In this document: positions 1 to 6,538 of the stretch, piece after piece | How the letters are laid out: each line of letters starts with the position of its first letter | How positions within the stretch are numbered: position 1 is the first letter of the stretch | Assembly: GCA_026770615.1 (NCBI GenBank) | Contig: MU631579.1 | Location: 169,722 to 179,806 of the forward strand | Direction of reading: 5' to 3' | Length of the DNA stretch: 10,085 bases | DNA from: Pavlovales sp. CCMP2436 | Lineage: Eukaryota > Haptophyta > Pavlovophyceae > Pavlovales | Notes under the pieces: model-generated | Database searches by the model: none | Seen by the model: only the letters and a program-made list of their open reading frames with translations | What the model was told of the DNA's origin: nothing | Made by a program: the position numbers and the translations under genes

Positions 1-230
1 TCTGGGGGCACACGTAGCACGCGGAGCTCGCCCGTGTACCCGGGTGGCACGCGAGCGCGCAGGGCGGTGCCGGTCGCGATGAATGCCGCGCCGAGGCGTT
101 AGCCAGAGTCGCCAAACTTCCGCCAGCCTTGTGACCCGGGTGCGGCGAAGGAGTCACGCCCGATTCGCTCCGCGATCGACGGCCGCTCGAAGACGCCGTG
201 CACCGTCACTGTGCCCGTCGCGTCGTCGCG
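1..230 (-). pseudogene. Frameshifted C-terminal continuation of the reverse transcriptase
   Basis: The RT frame ends at 206, but a natural-looking protein continues on the minus strand in another frame from about position 230. It includes the segment TVTVHGVFERPSIAERIG and runs to a TAA at 99-101. The same frame then stays open to the window edge with IATGTALRARVPPGYTGELR. The switch falls in a short GAC/GCG-rich repeated run (about 212-232), a place where slippage or sequencing error is easy. The function of this tail is unknown, and no nuclease or RNase H motif is visible. That it is part of the same original protein is inferred from continuity and residue composition. Confidence 0.4.
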
Positions 231-1465
231 TCGTGCTGATCGAGGAAGGAGGTCGCTGCGCGTGCCGCCGACGCGACGAAGGCGGCCGAGCGCGTCTCGG
301 AGAGCGAGGGTAAGCCGAGGCCGGCCAGGCGCGTCGGTAGGTAGAGGCGCTTGTGCGTCAGCCAGTCGGTGGTCGGGTCGCAGCCAAGCGCCACAAACGC
401 CTGCTTGAGGATGGCGTTGTCCACGCCGAGGCAGAAGTCGATGTTCTCGTCGGGAAAGCAGTGCTGACCCCAGTAGCCACCCTTGTGTGCCGTCGAGTTG
501 ACTGTGATCGCCCACAGCGCCTGTTTGTGCTTCAGACCAAGCAGAGAGTTGAGTTTCTGAGAGATGCCGGTGATCTGATTGCACTTCGAGGCGAGGGTGA
601 GGGCGACGAACTCTACCGAGCCGAGCGGGATGCCGTATATTTTGATGCCGAGGGCGATGGAGCCGTCGGCAGAGCACCCGAAGCCGAGAGGCACGCCGTA
701 CATGACGCGGACGCGATCGAGCTCAGCGGCATGGTCGGGGGAGATGTAGCTGACGGTCTTGATCAGGTTGGCCTCGAGGCCCAGCTTCGCGTTCACCGAG
801 GCCAGGAACCTGTCGACGGCCGGGAAGACGATGGCAGGCGTGCCGAGCGCAGTCACGTCGTCTGTACCAGCGCGCGCAGCCCCGCCACAACCAGCCTCAA
901 GCTCGGCGTCTAGCACCTCAAGGGAGGCGCGGATTGCCATTGCAAATGCGATCATCCCCTCGACAGAGCCCTGCTGCACCCCCTCCTCGCTGCAGAACGC
1001 AAGAATCTGCTGGAGGAACTCGCCGGAGCCGCCGAAGATCAGCGACTTGGGCGATAGGAGGGAGTGTAGCAGGCGGGCCATCGGTGCTATCGTGGGGTTG
1101 TCGAGCACTTCGGCGAGCAAGCCGGCGCAGGTGACGGAGTTGAAGGCGTTTTTAAAGTCGATGTTCACCGCGCAGAACTCGGGGTGGGCGTCGAGTAGCT
1201 CCCGTCCCGCAAACACAAGCTTGGTGCCACCGCTTGGGACGAAGACTGCGAGCTGTGTAGGCGAGAGGTAGTCACGCAGCGTGTCGCGCAGCTCACCCTC
1301 GGCGAAGATGGTGCGGGAGAGCCCGGCGGAGCGTGCATGAGATGCCGATCGGGCGGACGTCCGGCGTCTCCCCCGCCAGGGGCATCTGGTCGCTCTTGTG
1401 CAGCGGGATGAGTCGGACGGCGGCGAGGACGAAGTTGAACCAGGGCGGAAAGTCGCCGTTGGCAA
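206..1465 (-). CDS. Reverse transcriptase palm and thumb region (pseudogene fragment)
   Basis: RNA-dependent DNA polymerase core of the retroelement. The frame is open over 419 codons, but only residues from about 48 onward (nt 1324 and below) look like RT; the Ser/Arg-rich first 47 residues are a shadow of the upstream frame. Visible motifs are a PSGG segment near residue 78, motif A NIDFKNAFNSV (101-111, catalytic Asp 103), motif B EGVQQGSVEGM (161-171) and motif C AGTDDV (199-204) with both catalytic aspartates. A conserved-looking tail, LPTRLAGLGLPSLSETR, follows the thumb. Motif C has Gly-Thr in place of the usual Tyr-Ala or Tyr-Leu before DD, and motif B lacks the common DPLGP. The N-terminal fingers lie in another frame (1293-1817), so no single ORF encodes the whole enzyme. 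Clade assignment is uncertain. Confidence 0.8.
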   Translation of the reverse strand: MPTATFRPGSTSSSPPSDSSRCTRATRCPWRGRRRTSARSASHARSAGLSRTIFAEGELRDTLRDYLSPTQLAVFVPSGGTKLVFAGRELLDAHPEFCAVNIDFKNAFNSVTCAGLLAEVLDNPTIAPMARLLHSLLSPKSLIFGGSGEFLQQILAFCSEEGVQQGSVEGMIAFAMAIRASLEVLDAELEAGCGGAARAGTDDVTALGTPAIVFPAVDRFLASVNAKLGLEANLIKTVSYISPDHAAELDRVRVMYGVPLGFGCSADGSIALGIKIYGIPLGSVEFVALTLASKCNQITGISQKLNSLLGLKHKQALWAITVNSTAHKGGYWGQHCFPDENIDFCLGVDNAILKQAFVALGCDPTTDWLTHKRLYLPTRLAGLGLPSLSETRSAAFVASAARAATSFLDQHDATTRRAQ

Positions 1466-1817
1466 GCCCCGTGGCGAACCAAGCGTGGCAGCTCACAGCC
1501 TCGTTGGCCGCTTCGCTTGCAAACGGGACCGACGGGGCTAGCGCGGTGAGCATCTCGTATCGCCATGCGGATGCGCCTTGCGCCTTCTCGCGGAGCAGTG
1601 CGCTGTACACGTGCCTGGCCGTCTCAGGAAGAACGTTTAGGCGCTCGCTCGGGTCTAGGATCGGGAGGGAGTCTGGCATACGGTTCTCCGGTTTGCGGAT
1701 CGGGTGCTTGAGGCGCATCTGCTCCAAGATCTCGGGGTTGAAGATGTCTGCGACTCCATGGCTCTCTAGAAGGCGAGCGGCGTCCGAGACGAGGCCGCGC
1801 TCGAGCTTGCCGAGTGC
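1293..1817 (-). pseudogene. Reverse transcriptase N-terminal (fingers) segment, frameshifted from the palm
   Basis: This minus-strand frame is the direct continuation of the gag-like ORF after its TAG. It encodes EILEQMRLKHP, then GASAWRYEMLTAL, then an RLIPLHKSDQ segment and PDVRPIGISCTLRRA. These match the order expected of the RT fingers region: an LR..HP segment, a G.S..R...L segment, a K-rich segment and an RPI....LRR segment. The similarity then stops and the frame terminates at 1293-1295. It resumes in the frame of the downstream palm ORF at LSRTIF, which places a ±1 shift at roughly 1320-1335. There is no plausible separate start codon role; the first Met in this frame is at 1727, inside the conserved region. 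Confidence 0.7.
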
Positions 1818-3155
1818 CTATTTCACCCCGTTGTCGAGCTCGGTCCGCTCGCGCGGCTCACTGCCCTGGCTGAGGGCGATAGCCTTTGCCCATCCGTCAA
1901 TGAGCGAGGCGTGGTCCCCCGAACGCCAGGCGGTAAAGCGGTTCGCGATGGCTCGCACTGTGCGGTGGCCGCCGCGCGTCGACTTGCGGAAGAAGAGGGA
2001 GGGTGCAACGATCATCAGCTTGTAGCCTCGGTCGTGCTCGAGGTTGGTGATGGGGTGCTGGAGATGAGTGAGCACCTCGATGTTGAACTCGGCCCAATTC
2101 TCGCGGTGCTCGGGGGGGATCTTGCCTGCGTCAATGGAGAGCGCGTTGCCGTAGAACCCGGCCAGATCCATCACATCGAGATGGTCCACTGCCGAGCCCC
2201 ACTCGTCTTCCGGGCGCGCGCGGTTGGGCGCGCGCGTTGGCATGGCGGGCTCCGCTGCATCACCGCGGCGCTGGCGGTTCTGCGGTGGGCCGTCGTCGTC
2301 GGCGGGCGGTGGGGGGGCATAGGGCGGCGGCGGTGGCAGGTAAGGCGATGGCGGCGGCGGTCCGGTGGGAGGGTGCGTGGACGGCGGTGGCGGCCGGGGC
2401 GGTGGCGGTGGCGGCTGGCCCTGCCGCTGTGCCGGCCGCGCGTAGTGGCCAGGCGGCGCGCAGTAAGGCGGTTGCGATGCGCGCTGCTGCTGCTGGCGTG
2501 TGTTTGCCGCCGAGCTCGCCCGCTCATCGGGCTCGCGGGCCCGGCGGGTCTGCCTCGGCATTTTCCCCGTCAGATAGTCAAGCTGCGGCTCGCATGTCGG
2601 CGCGGTTGGCGGCGGCGCGCCTCGGGCCGTGACGTGGAAGTGAAAGTTGTTAGACCAGTCGGTCGAGCGGGGGTTTGGCATGGCGTCCTGGACGTCGTTG
2701 GCGGGCTGCCCCTTGATCGTCGCCTTCGCGGCCGTGCCGAGCTTGTAGAGCATGCCCGCCTTGAACTCGTCGTAGACGGTGATGTTTGGGATGCTGTTGA
2801 ACTTGTCGGGGTGAAGGCCTGTGCTTGCCTTGCGATAGCGGCTCAGCAGCCCGGCGTCGAGCTCTAATGACGAGGGCGCCCACGGGAACGGAACCGCAGG
2901 TCTACCCCCCGTGTTGAGGATGGGCATCAGCGCGAGCACCTTGCGCGCGAGGGTGATGTCGACCTTAATGGAGTCAGGCCCCGCCTTCTGCACCAGCAGG
3001 AAGACTTTGCCGTAGGACTCGTTGATGGCCTCGAGCAGCGGGGGGCGCAGCTGCGGGGTGGGCGGGGTAAAGGAGAGGAGGTTCGGCATGTCGACGTTGC
3101 CCGAGGGCACGCCGCCCATAGCGAACGCAGCGCCTGTGCAAGCGACCGCCTGCAT
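1818..3155 (-). CDS. Gag-like N-terminal protein of the retroelement, proline-rich
   Basis: A 445-residue ORF beginning at the Met at 3155 (preceded by an AT-rich stretch) and ending in TAG at 1818-1820. Residues 1-200 are an ordinary mixed-composition domain of no family I recognise. Residues 200-245 are basic and Gln-rich with a QQQQ run. Residues 247-290 are extremely proline-rich (runs of up to six prolines) and end in ADDDGPP. Residues 318-445 form a second domain with LMIVAPSLFFRKSTRGGHR and FTAWRSGDHASL, which resembles the region just ahead of the RT fingers in this RT group. I see no CCHC zinc knuckle. Because the sequence continues in the same frame past the TAG into RT fingers, gag and RT were probably one polyprotein, or were joined by stop readthrough. 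Confidence 0.65.
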   Translation of the reverse strand: MQAVACTGAAFAMGGVPSGNVDMPNLLSFTPPTPQLRPPLLEAINESYGKVFLLVQKAGPDSIKVDITLARKVLALMPILNTGGRPAVPFPWAPSSLELDAGLLSRYRKASTGLHPDKFNSIPNITVYDEFKAGMLYKLGTAAKATIKGQPANDVQDAMPNPRSTDWSNNFHFHVTARGAPPPTAPTCEPQLDYLTGKMPRQTRRAREPDERASSAANTRQQQQRASQPPYCAPPGHYARPAQRQGQPPPPPPRPPPPSTHPPTGPPPPSPYLPPPPPYAPPPPADDDGPPQNRQRRGDAAEPAMPTRAPNRARPEDEWGSAVDHLDVMDLAGFYGNALSIDAGKIPPEHRENWAEFNIEVLTHLQHPITNLEHDRGYKLMIVAPSLFFRKSTRGGHRTVRAIANRFTAWRSGDHASLIDGWAKAIALSQGSEPRERTELDNGVK

Positions 3156-3160
3156 TATAA

Positions 3161-3169
3161 TTCTGATAG
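3161..3169 (+). repeat. 9-bp direct repeat, left copy
   Basis: TTCTGATAG occurs here and again at 4196-4204, just outside the two arms of a 14-bp inverted repeat. It could be a target-site duplication, but 12 bp (left) and 15 bp (right) separate it from the inverted repeats, which is not the usual tight arrangement. Confidence 0.4.
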
Positions 3170-3181
3170 GGATTCAAGCTG

Positions 3182-3195
3182 GATAGTGTGCATCG
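3182..3195 (+). repeat. Inverted repeat, left arm (14 bp)
   Basis: GATAGTGTGCATCG; the perfect reverse complement lies at 4167-4180. Its core ATAGTGTGCA also occurs once more at 9412-9421. Confidence 0.6.
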
Positions 3196-3243
3196 GAGAT
3201 ACGCTAACAGGATCTGGAGTAGAATTAACTCGGAGTTTTGACC

Positions 3244-3263
3244 GCGCGCTGCGGCGCGCTGCG
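3244..3263 (+). repeat. Two tandem copies of GCGCGCTGCG
   Basis: A perfect 10-bp unit repeated head to tail at 3244-3253 and 3254-3263, in the non-coding part of the inverted-repeat unit. Confidence 0.6.
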
Positions 3264-3328
3264 GACGCACACCCTTGTTGTCCTCGTGGCCCCTCTTCCT
3301 CCCCGTCCTTTCCGTTGTATCCTCCTCG

Positions 3329-4090
3329 TCACCACCTGCCTGCCCCGCAACTAAGACGAGGAACACTCATCGAGGATGAACGCCGACCTCGTGCGCGCGC
3401 TGCACGCCTTGCTTGACCACCGAGCCCTCCGCCTCCGACCGACCCTAGAGCATCTGAAGCTTTGCGCGCTGAGCAGCTTGCACAGGCGCACGGCCTCGGC
3501 GGTAGCTGCCGGTCTCGCCTTCGACCTAGCCATGCTTGAAGCCTGCACATGATGTCGGCGACGATCACCTCGGGTCCGTCGATCGCCCGGGAACTTTTCG
3601 CGCCGGTAGTTCTTGGTGGGCACCGTCGAGCACTCGGTAGCCTCCTTGCCTGCGCATGGGCGGCGGTGCGCGCGGCGCGTGCGGCGATAGCTGTCCGCGC
3701 TTTCTTCGCACCGTAACTCTTCTTCGACGAAGCCGCCGAGAGCGCGCGCTTCGCCGCGAGCGCCTCGCCCATCACCACCTCGTCGAGCACCAAATCGACG
3801 ACGTGGGGGACGCCGACGTCCTCCGCCTCGAGCTCCGACGGCGCGTACTTCCGCACACCTGCGTCTTCACGAGCCTGCCGAGCAGTAGCGGCCTTGAGGT
3901 TCTTGCTGCCTCCCTTCTTGCCGCCGTCGAGCTTGACCTTGCGAAGCATGCTCTGGTCGTCAACTGGAGGACCATCGCGCGCACTGACGCCGGCGAGTTT
4001 TGCGACCGGCCTAGGCTTACCCCGAGCGCCGCGAGCCGCTTCTCCGGGTTGTGCTAAGAACGAGTACGCCGCCTGGCAGCCATCGTGCAA
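3329..4090 (-). CDS. Hypothetical basic/alanine-rich protein inside the inverted-repeat unit
   Basis: A 253-residue minus-strand ORF from the Met at 4090. I do not recognise the family. Residues 1-60 are basic with Gly/Lys-rich KLDGGKKGGSKNLK. Residues 80-108 are acidic and look like genuine protein (KYAPSELEAEDVGVPHVVDL). Residues 112-150 are Ala/Lys/Arg-rich, resembling a basic helix or nucleic-acid-binding tail. From about residue 150 the quality falls to Arg/Ala/Cys low complexity. At the same place another minus-strand frame (3351-3623, containing TVPTKNYRREKFPGDRR) looks more protein-like, so a frameshift near 3620-3640 is possible. GC-rich DNA produces long chance ORFs, and this may be one. 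No transposase catalytic motif is visible. Confidence 0.3.
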   Translation of the reverse strand: MHDGCQAAYSFLAQPGEAARGARGKPRPVAKLAGVSARDGPPVDDQSMLRKVKLDGGKKGGSKNLKAATARQAREDAGVRKYAPSELEAEDVGVPHVVDLVLDEVVMGEALAAKRALSAASSKKSYGAKKARTAIAARAARTAAHAQARRLPSARRCPPRTTGAKSSRAIDGPEVIVADIMCRLQAWLGRRRDRQLPPRPCACASCSARKASDALGSVGGGGLGGQARRAARARGRRSSSMSVPRLSCGAGRW

Positions 4091-4166
4091 GCTGTCTGTA
4101 GTCTTAACTGCGACGTCACGCGGTTTCTACATAAGACAAAGCGTGACTTTTTCACCTGCTTAATTT

Positions 4167-4180
4167 CGATGCACACTATC
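4167..4180 (-). repeat. Inverted repeat, right arm (14 bp)
   Basis: CGATGCACACTATC on the plus strand, the exact reverse complement of 3182-3195. Confidence 0.6.
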
Positions 4181-4195
4181 GCTGGCGTCTGACTG

Positions 4196-4204
4196 TTCTG
4201 ATAG
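4196..4204 (+). repeat. 9-bp direct repeat, right copy
   Basis: TTCTGATAG, identical to 3161-3169. It is followed by GCAGATAAT; a similar TAGCAGATTAT occurs at 9387-9397. Confidence 0.4.
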
Positions 4205-4368
4205 CAGATAATACATCATAAATTGTTACTCCGTTGTGTGAACCTCAGAAGAGGCACCCTGCACAGCGAACAGCATGCCACTGTGCGCAGAGCTCCAGAC
4301 TGGACGCATCATCACCCTCGGCTTTTGTGCCGTTACCGTGTGTCCACGTCGCCTCATGCTCGTCACTC

Positions 4369-5871
4369 TCACTCCCAGCTGACCGCGAGCAGACTCGCGG
4401 GACGAACACTGAGCGGCGCAGTCGCGCTCCGGTCGAGCTGAACGTGCCAGCAGCCGCTCGGGCCCACCCAGCCAAGCATGTGCACCTTGCGCTCGTTCAG
4501 CTCGGGGCGAGCCGCCAGCCCGCCGAGCATTGCTGTGAGCCGGCGGTTGGCGCCCGGCTGCGCGCTCGTCGCAGCCAGATTGATCTCGACCAACGCGACG
4601 AGAATGGAGGGGCGCTCGCCGTTGCGCAGCTCGATCTCGACCGACTTCCACTCGACGGAGACGGCCGTGACGACGCCCTTGCGCCTGAGGAGAAGCCTGC
4701 CGCTCGCCAGCTGTGAGGTGATCGCGGCGCTGCGCCCGGCGAGGGCCGAGTGCAGGATGAGGCGCGGCGGCATGCTGCGGCTGAGCGCGTGCACCACCAC
4801 GAGCGACCATACGTCGAACAGCGCGACTTCCTTGCCCGCGAAGCGCGCCTCCCGGACGAGCAGCTTGCCGAGCCGCAGCAACTCGGCCGCGCGCGCGTGG
4901 GCGCGGGGAAGAGCGCGTGGTTCTCGCGCGACCACGGGGCCGCCGCCGCCACCATCAGGGAACCGCCCTCGTGCGCCGGGTCGCGCGCAAGCAGCGCGCG
5001 CGCAAGCCCGAGCGGCGTGGGCGTGTCGTCTCCGCTGCCGTCGCTCGCGTGCACGTCCGCCCTGCCCACGAGGAGGCACACGCGCTGGCGTGAGGAACTC
5101 GAGGTGGTGCAGCTCGCTCGTCCAAGCGTACGCGCAAAGCAGCTGCACCACCTCGAGCCGGGCGCTTCTATAAAGGCCGAGTGCGATTTCACCATCGGAA
5201 GATATTGCCAGTACGTCGGCGCCGACCTCGAGCAGGCGGCGCATACACTCGATGTAGCCCCTGAAGCGATCCTCCTCGCATAAACACGCGTTGCCGCTGC
5301 ATAGCATCAGCGTGGTGCCGCCATCCACCGTGGCGGCGTTCACATTGGCGCCAGCACCTAGCAGGAGGCGCGCGCACTCGGCGCGGCCATTGCCGCCCGC
5401 ACCCATCAGAGCAGTGCCGTCATCAGAGCTGGAGTGGTTCACATCGGCGCCCGCACCGAGTAGTAGGCGCATGCACTCGGCGCAACCATTGCAGCCCGCA
5501 CTCGTAAGAGCAGTGCCGCCATCAGAACTGGAGTGGTACGCGGCGGCGCCAGCCTTGAGCAGGAGGCGTGCACAGTCGGCGAGGCCAGAGCTGCTCGCCC
5601 CCATCAACGCAGTTTTGCCATCCGGCCCAAAACGGTTGACGTCGGCGCCAGCCTCGAGCAGGAGTTCCGCGATCTCAGCCTGCCCCGCGTAACACGCGAT
5701 CAGCAGCGGGGTATCGTCCTCCGCATCCGCGGTGTTCACACCTGTGCCGGCCTCGAGCAGGGCGCGCACCTTGCCCACGTCCCCTTCATCGCACGCCTCG
5801 AGGATCTCCAATTCGACCCCACCGTCCTCCTCCTCATAGTCCTCGTCCTGCTCATCGAACGTCCTGTTCAT
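4369..5871 (-). CDS. Ankyrin-repeat protein with non-ankyrin C-terminal domain (two internal frameshifts)
   Basis: Open for 500 codons from the Met at 5871 to TGA at 4369. The N-terminus is acidic (DEQDEDYEEEDGG, residues 6-18). About seven ankyrin repeats follow, at roughly residues 20-50, 53-85, 86-118, 119-151, 152-184, 185-226 (enlarged by an insert) and 227-250. They carry repeated hallmarks such as AELLLEAGADVN and DGGTALTSAG. Such repeats mediate protein-protein binding; the partner is unknown. The next segment reads well only in another minus-strand frame between about 5085 and 4890 (CLLVGRADVHASDG, then HEGGSLMVAAAAPWSRENH). The original frame resumes at ARAAELLRLGKLLVREARF and continues to the end. 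The two compensating shifts fall in GC-rich alternating runs, so either assembly error or real decay is possible. The open frame continues upstream to 6153, but that part is antisense to copia gag, so the Met at 5871 is preferred. I see no signal peptide or membrane segment. Confidence 0.75.
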   Translation of the reverse strand: MNRTFDEQDEDYEEEDGGVELEILEACDEGDVGKVRALLEAGTGVNTADAEDDTPLLIACYAGQAEIAELLLEAGADVNRFGPDGKTALMGASSSGLADCARLLLKAGAAAYHSSSDGGTALTSAGCNGCAECMRLLLGAGADVNHSSSDDGTALMGAGGNGRAECARLLLGAGANVNAATVDGGTTLMLCSGNACLCEEDRFRGYIECMRRLLEVGADVLAISSDGEIALGLYRSARLEVVQLLCAYAWTSELHHLEFLTPARVPPRGQGGRARERRQRRRHAHAARACARAACARPGARGRFPDGGGGGPVVAREPRALPRAHARAAELLRLGKLLVREARFAGKEVALFDVWSLVVVHALSRSMPPRLILHSALAGRSAAITSQLASGRLLLRRKGVVTAVSVEWKSVEIELRNGERPSILVALVEINLAATSAQPGANRRLTAMLGGLAARPELNERKVHMLGWVGPSGCWHVQLDRSATAPLSVRPASLLAVSWE

Positions 5872-5872
5872 G
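5869..5872. other. Shared CATG: overlapping start codons on opposite strands
   Basis: The palindrome CATG supplies both the minus-strand Met of the ankyrin protein (5871-5869) and the plus-strand first Met of the copia gag ORF (5870-5872). This marks the likely boundary between host-type coding sequence and the retroelement. Either Met could be fortuitous. Confidence 0.6.
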
Positions 5873-6538
5873 GCTCCTCGACCGCAGCTGGCGGACGAGG
5901 GCGTGCTAGACGAGGAAGTTCCAGAGTTAAAAGAGAACTCCGACTCTGACAGCGACGCAGAGGAGCCAATCAAGCCTCCGCAAGTGGACAGCTTGCTGGG
6001 ACTGCTTGTCTCCCATCGCCACAACTTCCGATGCACTCCAGTCGCAAAGCCGAGTGCATGGTTCGATAACAAGATCAAGACTGGTGGTCTCAAGCCAGAC
6101 CGTATGGGTCTTCTGCTCGACCCGCGCGTCAGCCTCAACGCAAGAGTGGCCAAGAAGCTGGGACAGCTTCTCGCGAAGACGCTGCGCTACATCCAGATCG
6201 TACGCGACGAGGAGAATGACCTCCACACGTGCGCTTCTACAATCGTTCTACTCAGGAAGTGGGTCGGGGACAAGCACAGCGCAGCAGTTCTGCTTGACAT
6301 GGGCTTCTCCGATGAGGACGTGATCACTATCCGCCGGGTGTGCCACCCGCCTGAGCGGCAGGTGCGCGCGATCTTCTCCTGGGAGGAGGAGCTGAGCAGC
6401 GACTCTGACGAGAACACCAACATGTTCACCGGCCAGCGCCGCAAGATCGACTTAAGGACGGGGCTCGAGAAGGCGCGCAGGATAGACGCCGAGTTCGGCG
6501 ACGCACGCAACGCGCACTTCAAGCCGAAGTCCGTATAG
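5870..6538 (+). CDS. Copia-type gag-like protein
   Basis: A 222-residue ORF ending in TAG at 6536-6538. It has an acidic N-terminus (EVPELKENSDSDSDAEEP), a middle part with KTLRYIQIVRDEENDL and LLDMGFSDEDVITIRRV, and a second Asp/Glu/Ser cluster (WEEELSSDSDENTN) near residue 185. The gag call rests on its position in the same frame upstream of the protease, because gag sequences are poorly conserved. No CCHC knuckle is visible. The same frame remains open after the TAG (ELDQGYRRFSYPN) and leads straight into the protease, so gag and protease were once, or still are, one translation unit. The start is uncertain: frame 2 is also open for some distance upstream, and a complete gag would normally be longer. 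Confidence 0.6.
   Translation: MAPRPQLADEGVLDEEVPELKENSDSDSDAEEPIKPPQVDSLLGLLVSHRHNFRCTPVAKPSAWFDNKIKTGGLKPDRMGLLLDPRVSLNARVAKKLGQLLAKTLRYIQIVRDEENDLHTCASTIVLLRKWVGDKHSAAVLLDMGFSDEDVITIRRVCHPPERQVRAIFSWEEELSSDSDENTNMFTGQRRKIDLRTGLEKARRIDAEFGDARNAHFKPKSV

Larger units (their letters stand above)
1..3155 (-). mobile_element. Degenerate retroelement: gag-like ORF plus reverse transcriptase
   Basis: Read on the minus strand, a gag-like ORF (3155 down to 1818) is followed in the same frame, after a single TAG, by the fingers of an RT. The RT palm and C-terminal part follow after a frameshift. The RT is of the eukaryotic type with a FNSV-like motif A and a GVQQG motif B, known from scattered algal, oomycete and animal retroelements; I assign it to non-LTR-like elements only tentatively. 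I see no RNase H, endonuclease, integrase or LTR in the window, but the downstream end lies beyond position 1. Two in-frame stops (1818-1820 and 99-101) and two frameshifts (about 1320-1335 and 212-232) make it a pseudo-element as read. Confidence 0.75.
3182..4180. mobile_element. Candidate 999-bp transposon-like unit bounded by 14-bp inverted repeats
   Basis: GATAGTGTGCATCG at 3182-3195 is repeated as its perfect reverse complement at 4167-4180. A direct repeat TTCTGATAG flanks both outer sides (3161-3169 and 4196-4204). The unit contains one long minus-strand ORF (3329-4090) and sits between the retroelement gag and the ankyrin gene. I estimate that a perfect 14-bp inverted pair somewhere in 10 kb of random equal-base DNA has a chance of about 0.2. 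A shared 9-mer in the two short outer flanks has a chance of a few per thousand, so the combination is more notable than either part. I recognise no transposase. It could be a non-autonomous DNA transposon or coincidence. Confidence 0.35.

Noticed and set aside
1911..2867. Long plus-strand ORF of 318 codons opposite the gag-like gene
   Set aside because: Its Arg/Trp/Val/Gly-rich composition is what the reverse complement of Pro-rich GC-rich coding DNA gives; no motif is present.
4478..5283. Plus-strand ORFs of 160-230 codons opposite the ankyrin C-terminal region
   Set aside because: Ser/Arg/Ala low complexity, antisense shadows of a coding region with recognisable domains.
5290..5700. Repeated DNA pattern at about 99-bp spacing, possible CRISPR-like array
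   Set aside because: The periodicity is the 33-residue ankyrin repeat in the coding strand.
5872..6153. Upstream extension of the ankyrin ORF to a Met at 6153
   Set aside because: The added residues are antisense to the well-supported copia gag and show no ankyrin character, so the Met at 5871 is preferred.
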